DNA of 64,000 nucleotides. It comes from Streptococcus sanguinis. GTDB taxonomy: Bacteria; Bacillota; Bacilli; Lactobacillales; Streptococcaceae. Positions within the stretch are counted from its first letter, which is position 1. Every line of letters starts with the position of its first letter. Below are positions 38,257 through 47,351 of this stretch, piece by piece. The position numbers and the translations under genes are program-made. A model generated the notes under the pieces. That model did not search any database. It was given only the letters and a program-made list of their open reading frames with translations, and was not told where the DNA came from. The stretch is taken from assembly GCF_026781265.1 (NCBI RefSeq), contig NZ_JAKUVC010000009.1, forward strand, positions 1-64,000, written 5' to 3'.

Positions 38257-38661
38257 ATGAGTAAGAAATTAGTTTTAGTCAGCCACGGCCGCTTTTGTGA
38301 AGAACTGAAAACCACTACGGAAATGATTATGGGGCCTCAGGAAGACATCCATGCAGTAGCCCTGCTTCCGGAGGAAGGTCCAGAAGATTTCGCAGCTAAA
38401 TTCTTAGAGACGGTCAAAGATTTTGAGGATTACTTGGTTTTTGCGGATCTCTTGGGGGGCACTCCTTGTAATGTAGTCAGCCGCTTCATTATGGAAGGAC
38501 AGGATATCGAGCTTTATGCGGGGGTCAATCTGCCCATGGTCATTGAGTTTATTAACGCTTCTTTGACAGGAGCAGAAGTCAGCTATCCATCCAAGGCAGC
38601 AGAGAATATTGTTAAGGTTAATGATGTTCTAGCTGGTCTAATGGATGATGAAGATGAATAA
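38257..38661 (+). CDS. PTS mannose/sorbose-family EIIA
   Basis: A 134-residue EIIA with phospho-acceptor His10 in LVLVSHGRF and DLLGGTPCNV. It completes the B-C-D-A set. The following 322 nt contain stem-loops but no gene. Confidence 0.93.
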   Translation: MSKKLVLVSHGRFCEELKTTTEMIMGPQEDIHAVALLPEEGPEDFAAKFLETVKDFEDYLVFADLLGGTPCNVVSRFIMEGQDIELYAGVNLPMVIEFINASLTGAEVSYPSKAAENIVKVNDVLAGLMDDEDE

Positions 38662-38889
38662 AGCTTGAACAACCACTTCTAGTTGGGTCAAGTCCTTGCG
38701 CTGTCAGCAGATGGGAGACTGCTGATAGGTAAGGCCAAGCCACAGTGGATGATTCAAGCATACTGGTTTAAGAGGAATTTGGGAGATGCCTCTTGGCCTA
38801 GGGAAATGGATGGTTCAGCATTGCAAAATGCAGTCGCTGTCTGGTTTGAAAAAGCTTGTTAAAAGCATAGTTCAAGTCTGGCCATCGTT
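38662..38889 (+). other. Hairpin-rich non-coding stretch before agaS
   Basis: No reading frame with protein-like composition was found. Perfect or near-perfect stems include TCAGCAG/CTGCTGA (near 38706-38727) and AAGAGG/CCTCTT (near 38769-38793). It could be a structured RNA or decayed repeat. Confidence 0.4.
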
Positions 38890-38956
38890 GCGGGGGTGGG
38901 ACAGCGAGCCGAAAATCTTTGATTTTCTGGATTTCTGTCTCGCTCCCCCTTTTTTC
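38890..38956 (+). repeat. Hairpin repeat, GCGGGGGTGGGA type, before agaS
   Basis: GGGGGTGGGACAG pairs with a 3' arm ending CGCTCCCCC with a bulge. An inner GAAAATC-TTT-GATTTTC hairpin and a terminal T-run are present. It shares GCGGGGGTGGGA with 29664-29675. It should act as a terminator or attenuator between PTS and agaS. Confidence 0.75.
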
Positions 38957-38983
38957 AAATGATGGAAAGGAATGAGAAAGAGA

Positions 38984-40150
38984 ATGTTAGATTATTCACA
39001 GGAAGAATTGCAGCGTCTGGGGGCTGACATCACAACGAGAGAAATCTATCAGCAGCCTGAGGTCTGGCAGGAAGCCTTTGAACATTACAAGGCTCAGGCC
39101 GCAGACATCGCTGCTTTTCTGAAAAAAATTGAGGACAAACATAACTACATTAAGGTCATTTTTGCCGGAGCAGGCTCATCAGCCTATGTCGGAGATACTT
39201 TGACGCCTTATTTTAGGAAGATTTATGATGAGCGCAAATGGAATTTCAACGCTATTGCGACGACAGATATCGTGGCCAATCCTTTGGTGCATCTGAAGAG
39301 AGAAGTGCCGACAGTGCTGGTTTCCTTTGCCCGCAGCGGTAATTCTCCAGAAAGTGTAGCGACTGTGGACTTGGCCAAGCAGCTGGTAGATGACTTGTAT
39401 CAGATTACCATTACCTGTGCTGCCCAAGGCAAGCTGGCTCAGCAGGCCCAAGGTGATGAAAAGAATCTTTTGCTCCTGCAGCCAGAAGCTTCTAACGATG
39501 CTGGCTTTGCTATGACTTCTAGCTTCAGCTCTATGATGCTGACAGCCCTTTTGGTCTTTGACCGGGCTGAACTAGACCAGAAGGAAGCTAAGGTTGCGGC
39601 TTTGATTCAGCTCAGTCAGGATGTTTTAGAACGCGTTGCAGATGTGCAGCAGCTGGTTGATTTGGATTTCAGTCGGGTCATTTATCTGGGAGCAGGGTCT
39701 TTCTTTGGTCTGGCGCATGAAGCCCAGCTTAAGATTTTGGAGCTGACAGCCGGCCAAATTGCGACCATGTACGAAAGCCCAGTCGGCTTCCGGCATGGAC
39801 CTAAGTCGTTGATTAACCAAGACACAGTCGTTCTAGTCTTTGGTTCGGCAGATGCCTATACCAAGGCTTATGATTTGGACTTGGTGCGGGAAGTGGCTGG
39901 TGACGGGATTGTCCGCAGACTGGTCTTGCTGACTGACCGGGAGGAGCAGTTGGAAGGAGTCGAGCAAGTAGTGCTAAGTACCCAAGAGCCTCTGGGAGAT
40001 AGCTATCGCATCTTCCCTTACATCGTTTACGCTCAGCTCTTTGCTCTCCTGTCCTCGCTCAAGGTCAAGAACCGTCCAGATACACCGTCTCCGACAGGAA
40101 CGGTCAATCGTGTAGTACAGGGAGTTATCATTCACTCTCTTGGACAGTAA
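38984..40150 (+). CDS. agaS: AgaS-type sugar-phosphate isomerase/deaminase (double SIS)
   Basis: A 388-residue protein with two SIS domains: [14 protein letters not shown] and [17 protein letters not shown] in the first, [24 protein letters not shown] in the second. AgaS is linked to galactosamine-6-phosphate deamination/isomerisation to tagatose-6-phosphate. The ATG at 38984 is correctly spaced from GGAAAGGA; the in-frame ATG at 38972 is too close to it. lacD and galM follow. Confidence 0.9.
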   Translation: MLDYSQEELQRLGADITTREIYQQPEVWQEAFEHYKAQAADIAAFLKKIEDKHNYIKVIFAGAGSSAYVGDTLTPYFRKIYDERKWNFNAIATTDIVANPLVHLKREVPTVLVSFARSGNSPESVATVDLAKQLVDDLYQITITCAAQGKLAQQAQGDEKNLLLLQPEASNDAGFAMTSSFSSMMLTALLVFDRAELDQKEAKVAALIQLSQDVLERVADVQQLVDLDFSRVIYLGAGSFFGLAHEAQLKILELTAGQIATMYESPVGFRHGPKSLINQDTVVLVFGSADAYTKAYDLDLVREVAGDGIVRRLVLLTDREEQLEGVEQVVLSTQEPLGDSYRIFPYIVYAQLFALLSSLKVKNRPDTPSPTGTVNRVVQGVIIHSLGQ

Positions 40151-40164
40151 GAAAAGGAAAAGTT

Positions 40165-41202
40165 ATGGAGAAATTACAAATCAGCCACAAAAAAGTGAGC
40201 CATTTGAAAAAACTATCAGACGAGCAGGGAATTATCGGGGCTTTGGCTATTGATCAGCGTGGATCGCTCAAGAAAATGCTGGCCAGCGGAGAAGATACAC
40301 CTTCTGGTGATCAAGCCCTAGTTCAGTTTAAAGAATTAATCTCTAGTCAGCTGACGCCCTATGCCAGCTCTATCCTACTGGATCCAGAGTTCGGTCTGCC
40401 GGCAGCCAAGCTGCGGGATGCGTCCTGCGGGCTGATAGTGGCCTATGAGAAGACTGGCTATGAAGTGACAGCCGAGGGCCGCCTGCCGGACTTGCTTCCT
40501 AACTGGTCAGCTAGTCGCATCCGAGACATGGGCGCAGATGCCGTCAAGGTCTTGATTTACTATGATGTGGACGACAAGCCAGAAATCAACGACATCAAGC
40601 AGGCCTGGGTTGAGCGCGTGGGCAGTGAATGTTTGGCTGAGGACATTCCCTATTTTCTGGAGATTCTGACCTATGATGCTAAGAGTGACAGTGTCTTGGA
40701 CGCTAACTATGCCAAGCTTAAGCCGCATAAAGTCAATGAGGCAGTCAAGCTTTTTTCAGATTCCCGTTATCATGTAGATGTCTTAAAGGTTGAAGTGCCG
40801 GTCAATATGAACTTTGTCGAGGGCTTCACTAAAGAAGGAGTTGAGCCAGTCTACAGCGTGACGGAAGCCCGAGCTTTCTTTAAAGAACAGTCAGATGCGA
40901 CGCACTTGCCTTTCATCTTCCTCAGCGCTGGTGTCAGTGCCGAGCTTTTCCAAGAAACGCTGCGGCTAGCCCATGAAGCGGGCTCACAGTTTAACGGTGT
41001 CCTGTGCGGACGGGCTACCTGGAAGGATGCAGTTTCTGTCTTTGCCCAAGAGGGAGCTGCAGCAGCTCAAGCTTGGCTGGACGAGACGGGTCGTCAGAAT
41101 ATCGAGGATCTTAATCAAGTCTTGCGCCAAACAGCGGTGTCTTGGGTGGACAAGCTTGACCTGCCTTTTGAAGACAGGACTTGGCAAGTTCGTGATTTTT
41201 AA
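40165..41202 (+). CDS. lacD: Tagatose 1,6-bisphosphate aldolase
   Basis: A 345-residue LacD-family class I aldolase splitting tagatose 1,6-bisphosphate to DHAP and glyceraldehyde 3-phosphate. It has [24 protein letters not shown], and [10 protein letters not shown] with the Schiff-base Lys. It is slightly longer than the lac-operon LacD. lacA, lacB and lacC are not in this window, so the 6-phosphate kinase must come from elsewhere. Confidence 0.92.
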   Translation: MEKLQISHKKVSHLKKLSDEQGIIGALAIDQRGSLKKMLASGEDTPSGDQALVQFKELISSQLTPYASSILLDPEFGLPAAKLRDASCGLIVAYEKTGYEVTAEGRLPDLLPNWSASRIRDMGADAVKVLIYYDVDDKPEINDIKQAWVERVGSECLAEDIPYFLEILTYDAKSDSVLDANYAKLKPHKVNEAVKLFSDSRYHVDVLKVEVPVNMNFVEGFTKEGVEPVYSVTEARAFFKEQSDATHLPFIFLSAGVSAELFQETLRLAHEAGSQFNGVLCGRATWKDAVSVFAQEGAAAAQAWLDETGRQNIEDLNQVLRQTAVSWVDKLDLPFEDRTWQVRDF

Positions 41203-41226
41203 CAGGATAGATAAAAGAGGTTTGGT

Positions 41227-42273
41227 ATGAAATCTTACCGAGAATCCATTTTTGGCAAGCTGGGAAGTCAGGAGATTCTAGCTTATACTTTTGAAAACGA
41301 TCGAGGCTATCGTCTGACAGTCATGAACTACGGAGCAACTGTCGTCCAGTATGTTACTCCTGATAAGGACAATCACTTTGACAATATTGTTGTCGGGTTT
41401 AACCAGTTTGAGGATTATATTGGAAATAGTCCTAAGCACGGAGCCAGTATTGGTCCGGTTGCTGGACGTATTGCCGGAGCAACTTTTGAGCTGAATGGCC
41501 AGACCTTTCAGCTAGAGGCCAATAATGGCCTAAACTGCAACCATAGTGGATCAAGCGGCTGGGATAGTGCGGTTTTTGAAGTAGAGGAAGTCAGCAATGA
41601 CGGGCTCACCTTTTATACAGAGCGGACTGACGGAACTGGCGGCTTCCCAGGCAATCTGAAAATCTGGGTTTCCTATACCCTGACAGAGAAGGGCGAGCTG
41701 GAAATCTCTTATCAAATTCAGACAGATCAGGATACCTTGGTCAATCCGACCAACCACAGCTATTTCAACCTGTCTGGTTGTTTCAATCAACCGATAGATG
41801 ATCATATCCTGCAGCTCAATACTGATGGTGTCTATCCTATCGCAGCTGACGGCCTTCCTGAAAAAAAGGCTGATGCAGAGCGTGACTTTGTCAAGAAGCT
41901 GATCAAGGGCGCTTCCCTTAAAGAAATTTTCGATGCGCCTGATGAGCAAATCCAGCTGGTATCTGGCTTGGATCATCCTTTTGCTCTAAACTCAAGCCGA
42001 GACCAGGCAGGGACGCTCTATCATCCAGCATCTGGCCGCCGTCTGACTATTGAGACTCAGGCGCCCTGCTTAGTGATTTATTCAGCGAATTGCGTAGATG
42101 ATTCGGTTCAATTTGACGGCCAGCCTATGATTCAGCATAATGGCTTGGCTCTGGAAGCCCAGGCACTACCGGATGCCATTCACAGCAGCCAGCAGTCGGA
42201 TGTCATTCTCAAGGCCGGTCAGATTTTCACCAGCAGGACGGTGTATTTTGCTGACGTAACAGCAACATTATAA
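41227..42273 (+). CDS. galM: Aldose 1-epimerase (galactose mutarotase)
   Basis: A 348-residue galactose mutarotase. NYGATVVQYVTPD near the N-terminus, GPVAGRIAGATF, the catalytic-His segment PTNHSYFNLSG and a GLDHPF segment fit the family. It interconverts alpha- and beta-galactose released by BgaC. GAGG lies upstream. Last gene of the galactoside cluster, with a terminator after it. Confidence 0.93.
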   Translation: MKSYRESIFGKLGSQEILAYTFENDRGYRLTVMNYGATVVQYVTPDKDNHFDNIVVGFNQFEDYIGNSPKHGASIGPVAGRIAGATFELNGQTFQLEANNGLNCNHSGSSGWDSAVFEVEEVSNDGLTFYTERTDGTGGFPGNLKIWVSYTLTEKGELEISYQIQTDQDTLVNPTNHSYFNLSGCFNQPIDDHILQLNTDGVYPIAADGLPEKKADAERDFVKKLIKGASLKEIFDAPDEQIQLVSGLDHPFALNSSRDQAGTLYHPASGRRLTIETQAPCLVIYSANCVDDSVQFDGQPMIQHNGLALEAQALPDAIHSSQQSDVILKAGQIFTSRTVYFADVTATL

Positions 42274-42296
42274 AGAAACAATCGCGAAAGAGCACA

Positions 42297-42330
42297 GAAA
42301 ACGGCAGTACCTCCTTCTGCCGTTTTTCTT
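42297..42330 (+). terminator. galM terminator
   Basis: AAAACGGCAG pairs with CTGCCGTTTT, followed by TCTTTG. Confidence 0.85.
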
Positions 42331-42432
42331 TGTCCAGTTTTCAGAGACTATGTTTTCATAAGTAGCTAATCTTAAGCAAGGAAAAAGCCTCCACTATCAA
42401 AAGCAAAATCTTTTTTGCTAACTGAATTTTAC

Positions 42433-42465
42433 TTTAAGTTTTTCTTAAGGTAAGGCTGCTATACT
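42433..42465 (+). promoter_or_regulatory. CiaR-type promoter of csRNA 1
   Basis: TTTAAG-N5-CTTAAG (42433-42449), then exactly 10 nt to TATACT (42460-42465). This is the CiaR direct repeat in place of a -35, as in pneumococcal csRNA promoters. Confidence 0.85.
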
Positions 42466-42471
42466 TATTTT

Positions 42472-42563
42472 TATCAAATGAAGCCCCCTAACTTTGTTTG
42501 ATAATCCTAAACTTTTTCATAATAATCTCCCATAAAGGCCACCCAATCCGGTGGTCTTTTTTT
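42472..42563 (+). ncRNA. CiaR-dependent small RNA (csRNA 1)
   Basis: About 90 nt from the expected start to the T-run. The 5' part has a TATCAAA/TTTGATA stem. A single-stranded AATAATCTCCC segment follows, then the terminator GCCACC...GGTGGT plus seven T. It shares long blocks with csRNA 2 and the terminator type with csRNA 3. csRNAs act by base-pairing with mRNAs, including comC in S. pneumoniae. Confidence 0.85.
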
Positions 42564-42641
42564 GCTCAAATTTTAGAATAAGACAGGAAGTTTATCGGAT
42601 TGTAACTGAAATGTTAAATTTTAAAGGATACGTTATACTAA

Positions 42642-42674
42642 GTTAAGGTTTCTTTAAGTTAGGGGCAGTATACT
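42642..42674 (+). promoter_or_regulatory. CiaR-type promoter of csRNA 2
   Basis: GTTAAG-N5-TTTAAG (42642-42658), 10 nt, TATACT (42669-42674). Same geometry as csRNA 1. Confidence 0.85.
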
Positions 42675-42680
42675 ATGAGT

Positions 42681-42776
42681 ATCAAATGAAGACCTCCTAA
42701 CTTTATTTGATAGAAATCCTAAACTTTTTCATAATAATCTCCCATAAAGGCCACCCAATCTGGTGGTCTTTTTTTG
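42681..42776 (+). ncRNA. CiaR-dependent small RNA (csRNA 2)
   Basis: About 95 nt. The 5' stem ATCAAA/TTTGAT, the AATAATCTCCCATAAAGG block and the GCCACCC-AATC-TGGTGGT terminator are nearly identical to csRNA 1, consistent with tandem duplication. The ruvB promoter starts about 20 nt later. Confidence 0.85.
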
Positions 42777-42796
42777 TGTTCAGACGTAGATTAGAT

Positions 42797-42827
42797 TTGC
42801 TTCCTCTGCTTTATTTTCTGCTATAAT
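42797..42827 (+). promoter_or_regulatory. ruvB promoter, extended -10
   Basis: TGC-TATAAT with the hexamer at 42822-42827. TTGCTT at 42797 is 19 nt upstream. The -10 ends only six bases before the ruvB ATG. Confidence 0.7.
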
Positions 42828-42833
42828 AGTTCT

Positions 42834-43832
42834 ATGAGTAGAATTTTAGATAATGAATTAATGGGTGATGAGGAATTAGTGGAGCGCACCTTGCGACCCC
42901 AGTATTTACAGGAGTATATCGGTCAGGACAAGGTCAAGAACCAGCTGAAGATTTTTATTGAAGCGGCTAAGCTGAGGGATGAGGCGCTGGATCATACCCT
43001 GCTTTTTGGTCCTCCAGGTCTGGGGAAGACGACCATGGCCTTTGTCATTGCCAATGAACTAGGCGTAAATCTCAAGCAAACTTCAGGTCCGGTGATTGAA
43101 AAGTCCGGTGATTTGGTTGCGATCTTAAATGACCTTGAGCCGGGCGATGTCCTCTTTATAGATGAGATTCACCGCTTGCCAATGGCAGTAGAGGAAGTGC
43201 TGTACAGTGCCATGGAAGACTTTTACATCGACATTATGATTGGCTCGGGTGAGACCAGCCGCAGCGTCCATCTGGATCTGCCACCGTTCACTTTGATTGG
43301 GGCGACCACTCGGGCAGGCATGCTGTCCAATCCTCTGCGGGCTCGCTTTGGGATTACTGGTCACATGGAGTATTATGAAGCTGGCGACCTGACAGAAATT
43401 GTCGAGCGGACGGCAGAGATTTTTGAGATGGATATTACCCACGAGGCTGCTAAGGAGCTGGCTCTGCGTAGCCGAGGCACACCGCGGATTGCCAACCGTT
43501 TGCTCAAGCGAGTCCGGGACTACGCGCAGATTATGGGCAATGGCCTGATTGATGATAAGATAACCGACCAGGCCCTCTCCATGCTGGATGTGGACCAGGA
43601 AGGGCTGGACTATGTGGACCAGAAGATTTTGAAGACCATGATTGAGGTCTACGGTGGCGGTCCAGTGGGGCTGGGAACCCTCTCGGTCAATATTGCTGAG
43701 GAGCGTGAAACAGTGGAGGACATGTATGAGCCTTACCTGATTCAGAAAGGGTTTGTCATGCGGACACGGACTGGGCGCGTGGCTACCCGCAAAGCCTATG
43801 AACATTTAGGATATGAGTATATGAAGGAATGA
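42834..43832 (+). CDS. ruvB: Holliday junction branch-migration helicase RuvB
   Basis: A 332-residue AAA+ motor that drives branch migration with RuvA. It begins [20 protein letters not shown], with Walker [11 protein letters not shown], Walker [29 protein letters not shown] (sensor 1/Arg finger), and a winged helix at the C-terminus. No Shine-Dalgarno precedes the ATG. The -10 box ends six bases upstream, so the mRNA may start at the ATG itself. A nucleotidyltransferase gene overlaps its stop. Confidence 0.97.
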   Translation: MSRILDNELMGDEELVERTLRPQYLQEYIGQDKVKNQLKIFIEAAKLRDEALDHTLLFGPPGLGKTTMAFVIANELGVNLKQTSGPVIEKSGDLVAILNDLEPGDVLFIDEIHRLPMAVEEVLYSAMEDFYIDIMIGSGETSRSVHLDLPPFTLIGATTRAGMLSNPLRARFGITGHMEYYEAGDLTEIVERTAEIFEMDITHEAAKELALRSRGTPRIANRLLKRVRDYAQIMGNGLIDDKITDQALSMLDVDQEGLDYVDQKILKTMIEVYGGGPVGLGTLSVNIAEERETVEDMYEPYLIQKGFVMRTRTGRVATRKAYEHLGYEYMKE

Positions 43833-44404
43833 TGACTAACGAGGAGATTTTAGACCGGCTGGGACAGGATTCGGACATTCGAGCAATTTTAGAAATTATT
43901 CGTAGTTTGCAGCTTAAGGATTCTTGGCTGGCAGCTGGCTGTGTGAGAAATTTTATTTGGAATATACTATCGGAGCGGCCGGGTTTTGACTTTAATACAG
44001 ATGTAGATGTGATTTTCTTTGATCCGAGTTGCTCTGAGGCAGAGACGATAGAGCTTGAGGCAAAACTGAAGTCTGACTGGCCTAAGTATCGTTGGGAACT
44101 GAGAAATCAAGTCTATATGCACCGGCACAGTCCTGGAACGGCTCCTTATAACAATGCTTGTGAAGCCATGAGTAAGTATCCTGAGCGCTGCACTGCTATC
44201 GGACTGCGCTTGCTGGCAAATGACAAACTGGAACTTTTTGCTCCCTATGGTTTGGAGGATATCTTAAACTTTCAGGTTAGACCGACTCCTCATTTTCTTG
44301 AAAATAAGGAGCGCCAGCGTGTCTATGCTGAGCGCTTGGCTAAGAAGAATTGGCAGAAACGCTGGTCGCAGCTGGAATATCACTATCCTGATAAACAGGT
44401 ATAA
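43829..44404 (+). CDS. Nucleotidyltransferase-family protein (DUF925/NTP_transf_6)
   Basis: A 191-residue protein. [13 protein letters not shown] is followed by [12 protein letters not shown], giving the paired-Asp pattern of polymerase-beta-like nucleotidyltransferases in the DUF925 family. [10 protein letters not shown] and [12 protein letters not shown] are also typical. Substrate unknown. It overlaps ruvB by four bases (ATGA), implying coupled translation. A second ATG three bases on is equally possible. Confidence 0.85.
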   Translation: MMTNEEILDRLGQDSDIRAILEIIRSLQLKDSWLAAGCVRNFIWNILSERPGFDFNTDVDVIFFDPSCSEAETIELEAKLKSDWPKYRWELRNQVYMHRHSPGTAPYNNACEAMSKYPERCTAIGLRLLANDKLELFAPYGLEDILNFQVRPTPHFLENKERQRVYAERLAKKNWQKRWSQLEYHYPDKQV

Positions 44405-44429
44405 GATAAGAGTAAAATGTTTAAGTTAT

Positions 44430-44462
44430 TTTAAGGAAGTTTTAAGGAATGGATATTATACT
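44430..44462 (+). promoter_or_regulatory. CiaR-type promoter of csRNA 3
   Basis: TTTAAG-N5-TTTAAG (44430-44446), 10 nt, TATACT (44457-44462). An extra TTTAAG at 44420 makes a third half-site. Confidence 0.87.
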
Positions 44463-44468
44463 ATAACC

Positions 44469-44556
44469 AAGTTAAGAAATTAACTTAACTCCTAAAACTT
44501 TTTTCTTTTTAAAAAATAATCTCCCTACAAAAAGCCACCAAATGGGTGGTTTTTTT
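44469..44556 (+). ncRNA. CiaR-dependent small RNA (csRNA 3)
   Basis: About 88 nt. A strong 5' hairpin AGTTAAG-AAAT-TAACTT, a single-stranded A/T-rich segment with AATAATCTCCCT, then terminator GCCACC-AAAT-GGGTGGT and a T-run. It is divergent from csRNA 1 and 2 at the 5' end but has the same architecture. Confidence 0.85.
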
Positions 44557-44649
44557 GCTATTTTTAGACATGAGAGGGGCAGGGCTTGTCAGTTTTCAAC
44601 GAGAATCAGGAAACTGTAAACGATTCAGGGCTAGTTTTTGCCATTATTT

Positions 44650-44658
44650 TGTTATAAT
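44650..44658 (+). promoter_or_regulatory. Extended -10 promoter of the phosphatase operon
   Basis: TGT-TATAAT (44650-44658) without a good -35. GCGAGG about 8 nt before ATG 44676 is the Shine-Dalgarno. Confidence 0.6.
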
Positions 44659-44675
44659 AGATAGCGAGGTATTGT

Positions 44676-45098
44676 ATGAAGAAAATTGTATTTGTATGTT
44701 TGGGCAATATCTGCCGTAGTCCGATGGCAGAGTTTGTCATGAAGAGTTTAACAGACCAACTGAAAATCGAGAGCCGGGCAACTTCAAGCTGGGAGCACGG
44801 CAATCCCATTCATCGGGGGACACAGGCTATTTTTAAGAAATATGCCATTTCTTATGATAGGAACAAGACTTCTCAGCAGATTTCGGCAGCGGATTTTGCG
44901 GATTTTGACTACATCATTGGTATGGATGAAAGCAATGTCCGAGATTTGAAGCGGATGGCGCCTGAGGATTTTCAGCATAAAATTTATCAGTTTGAAGAAG
45001 AAAGTGTGCCGGATCCTTGGTACACAGGAGATTTTGACCAAACCTATGATTTGGTCTTGGCTGGCTGCAAGAAGTGGCTAGAGCGTTTGGATGGATAG
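44676..45098 (+). CDS. Low-molecular-weight protein-tyrosine phosphatase
   Basis: A 140-residue LMW-PTP. The P-loop VCLGNICRSPMAE has nucleophile Cys8 and Arg14. The general acid Asp is in VPDPWYTGDFDQTYD near residue 112. It removes phosphate from tyrosine-phosphorylated proteins. It starts a three-gene unit with the MORN protein and the acyltransferase. Confidence 0.92.
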   Translation: MKKIVFVCLGNICRSPMAEFVMKSLTDQLKIESRATSSWEHGNPIHRGTQAIFKKYAISYDRNKTSQQISAADFADFDYIIGMDESNVRDLKRMAPEDFQHKIYQFEEESVPDPWYTGDFDQTYDLVLAGCKKWLERLDG

Positions 45099-45516
45099 GA
45101 ATATGGATAAAGTAAAAGAATTTTACGATAAATACAAGGTCTATCTGACCCGGCAGAATTTAGAACTTTTGGCTGTAACGGTCATTGTGCTGTCAGCTAT
45201 TCTGGTCTTTACCTCGGGGATTCCTGGTAAGGGCGTTTTAACGCTGGATCAGGGAAAGATCAAGTATGACGGGACCTTGGTTCGCGGGAAGATGAACGGT
45301 CAGGGGACTATGACTTTTCAAAATGGGGATAGTTATAGCGGTCAATTTCGCAATGGCATCTTTGACGGCAAAGGAATCTTTACCTCGCAGTCTGGCTGGA
45401 AATATGAAGGGGACTTTAGCAAAGGTCAGGCTGATGGACAAGGAAAGCTAACGACAGAAGGCAATGTCGTTTATGAAGGAACGTTTAAACAAGGAATTTA
45501 TCAAAATGCGCATTAA
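45091..45516 (+). CDS. Membrane-anchored MORN-repeat protein
   Basis: A 141-residue protein with one N-terminal membrane span (about 27-44) and then about four MORN-type repeats (about 53-135), such as YDGTLVRGKMNGQGTMTF and YSGQFRNGIFDGKGIF. MORN repeats often mediate membrane or protein contacts. It overlaps the phosphatase stop and the acyltransferase start. ATG 45103 is an alternative start. Confidence 0.85.
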   Translation: MDRNMDKVKEFYDKYKVYLTRQNLELLAVTVIVLSAILVFTSGIPGKGVLTLDQGKIKYDGTLVRGKMNGQGTMTFQNGDSYSGQFRNGIFDGKGIFTSQSGWKYEGDFSKGQADGQGKLTTEGNVVYEGTFKQGIYQNAH

Positions 45517-47311
45517 ATGGTTTTCGCTCGTCAGAATCACGGGGCTGCTTCTAGTTCTGCTTTATCATTACTTCCAGGGCGTTTTCCCTGGCGGTTTTAT
45601 TGGCGTGGATATCTTCTTTACCTTTTCTGGCTTCTTGATTACCGCTCTGCTTATTGACGAGTTTGCCAAGAAGAAAGAAATCGATATCCAAGGCTTTTTC
45701 AAACGGCGTTTTTATCGGATTGTACCGCCTCTGGTCTTTATGATTTTGGTCGTTATGCCCTTTACCCTCTTGATTCGTAAGGATTTTGTAGCTGGGATTG
45801 GGACACAGATTGCGGCTGCTTTGGGCTTTGTGACCAACTTTTATGAAATGCTATCTGGCGGCAATTATGAGAGTCAGTTTGTGCCGCACATACTGATTCA
45901 TACTTGGAGTCTGGCTTTAGAAGTGCACTATTATGTTCTTTGGGGCTTGGCTGCTTGGGGCTTGGGCAAGGTTGCTAAGTCAACGGCCCGCTATCGCGGT
46001 ATGATTGCGCTGGTTTCTGCAGGTCTCTTTTTGGTCAGCTTTGTATCAATGTTTGCTGGAGCTTTGACCACTAAGAATTACTCTGATATTTATTTCTCAA
46101 GTTTGACCCATGTCTTTCCTTTCTTTGCAGGAAGCATCCTGGCTACCTTGTCTGGTGTCGGCCATGTCAGCAGTCGCTTTAAGCTGCTGGAGCAAAAGCT
46201 GGCTCTCAAGCAAGTGCTTGGAATTATGGGGGGCAGTGTAGCTGTTTTGCTTTTGCTCAGCTTCCTACTCAAGTTTGATAACCTTTGGACCTACCTGGTA
46301 GGATTCTTGATTTCGACTATTTTGGCCTGTCTGATGATTTTGGCAGCTAGGATGTTGCATGACAAGCTCCCTGATGTGAAGGAGCCTGGCATTGTCAACT
46401 TTATCGCAGATACCAGCTATGGTGTTTATCTCTTCCACTGGCCATTCTATATTATCTTTACCCAGCTGATGAGTAACGGCTTGGCTGTTCTCTTGACCAC
46501 GTTGCTGTCTCTTACTTTTGCAGCCTTGTCTTTCTATATCTTGGAGCCAACTCTTGCTGGTCGCCAACCGGTTATCATGGGAACCAAGATGGATCTGTCA
46601 TCTCTCACTAGACCAATCTTTTACAGTATGATTCCGCTGACTTTGATCATGTTCTTTATCTCGGTGACAGCACCAAAGGTCGGAGCTTTTGAGGAAAGTT
46701 TGATTGTCAACGCTCTGAATCAAGCAGACACTAAGATGCAGACAACTAGAAGTCAGGTTGATCAGTCCAAGGCGACTGAGTACAATGTGGCGGACGGGAT
46801 TACCATGATTGGTGACTCGGTTGCTCTCCGCTCTAGCGATCAATTGCAACAGATATTGCCAGGAATTGAGCTCGATACCGTCGTTAGCCGCAGTCTGAGC
46901 ACAGGCTTGGAGGTCTACAAGACAGATATTGCTAATAGAGTGCTGAAGAAGCAGGTTGTTCTGGCTCTTGGAACCAATTCGTCCGGTTACTCGAATGAGC
47001 TTTTGGATGAGTATGTTTCCAGCCTGCCTAAGGGGCATCAACTGATCCTCGTGACTCCTTATGACGGTCGCTCAGAGGGCGGTGTTTTAGCCCAGCAGCG
47101 GGAGTATGAGCTGGAATTAGCCAAGAAGTACGACTATGTCTTTGTGGCTGACTGGCATCAAACTGCTATCGAAAATCCGCAGATTTGGGAAGGGACAGAC
47201 TATGTCCACTTTGGCTCGAATTCAGAGTCCATCATTGAAGGGGGAACTCTCTATGCCAATACCATTAAACAAGCCATAGATGAAGCCAATTCAGGTAATG
47301 TGAAACCATAA
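45506..47311 (+). CDS. Acyltransferase-3/SGNH protein, OatA-like
   Basis: A 601-residue protein. The N-terminal acyltransferase-3 membrane domain (about 1-370, ten or more helices) has RITGLLLVLLYHYF with the conserved His. An extracellular SGNH esterase-like domain follows (about 420-601) with GDSVALRS and a C-terminal DYVHFG. The layout matches peptidoglycan O-acetyltransferases (OatA/Adr), which confer lysozyme resistance. ATG 45506 lies in the MORN gene's end with AAGGA upstream; the 14 preceding in-frame residues are a shadow. A terminator follows. Confidence 0.88.
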   Translation: MRIKWFSLVRITGLLLVLLYHYFQGVFPGGFIGVDIFFTFSGFLITALLIDEFAKKKEIDIQGFFKRRFYRIVPPLVFMILVVMPFTLLIRKDFVAGIGTQIAAALGFVTNFYEMLSGGNYESQFVPHILIHTWSLALEVHYYVLWGLAAWGLGKVAKSTARYRGMIALVSAGLFLVSFVSMFAGALTTKNYSDIYFSSLTHVFPFFAGSILATLSGVGHVSSRFKLLEQKLALKQVLGIMGGSVAVLLLLSFLLKFDNLWTYLVGFLISTILACLMILAARMLHDKLPDVKEPGIVNFIADTSYGVYLFHWPFYIIFTQLMSNGLAVLLTTLLSLTFAALSFYILEPTLAGRQPVIMGTKMDLSSLTRPIFYSMIPLTLIMFFISVTAPKVGAFEESLIVNALNQADTKMQTTRSQVDQSKATEYNVADGITMIGDSVALRSSDQLQQILPGIELDTVVSRSLSTGLEVYKTDIANRVLKKQVVLALGTNSSGYSNELLDEYVSSLPKGHQLILVTPYDGRSEGGVLAQQREYELELAKKYDYVFVADWHQTAIENPQIWEGTDYVHFGSNSESIIEGGTLYANTIKQAIDEANSGNVKP

Positions 47312-47317
47312 ATAATC

Positions 47318-47341
47318 AGCTCGGTTCGTCCGAGCTTTTTA
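47318..47341 (+). terminator. Acyltransferase operon terminator
   Basis: AGCTCGG, loop TTCGT, CCGAGCT, then TTTTAT. Confidence 0.88.
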
Positions 47342-47351
47342 TATCTAAACC

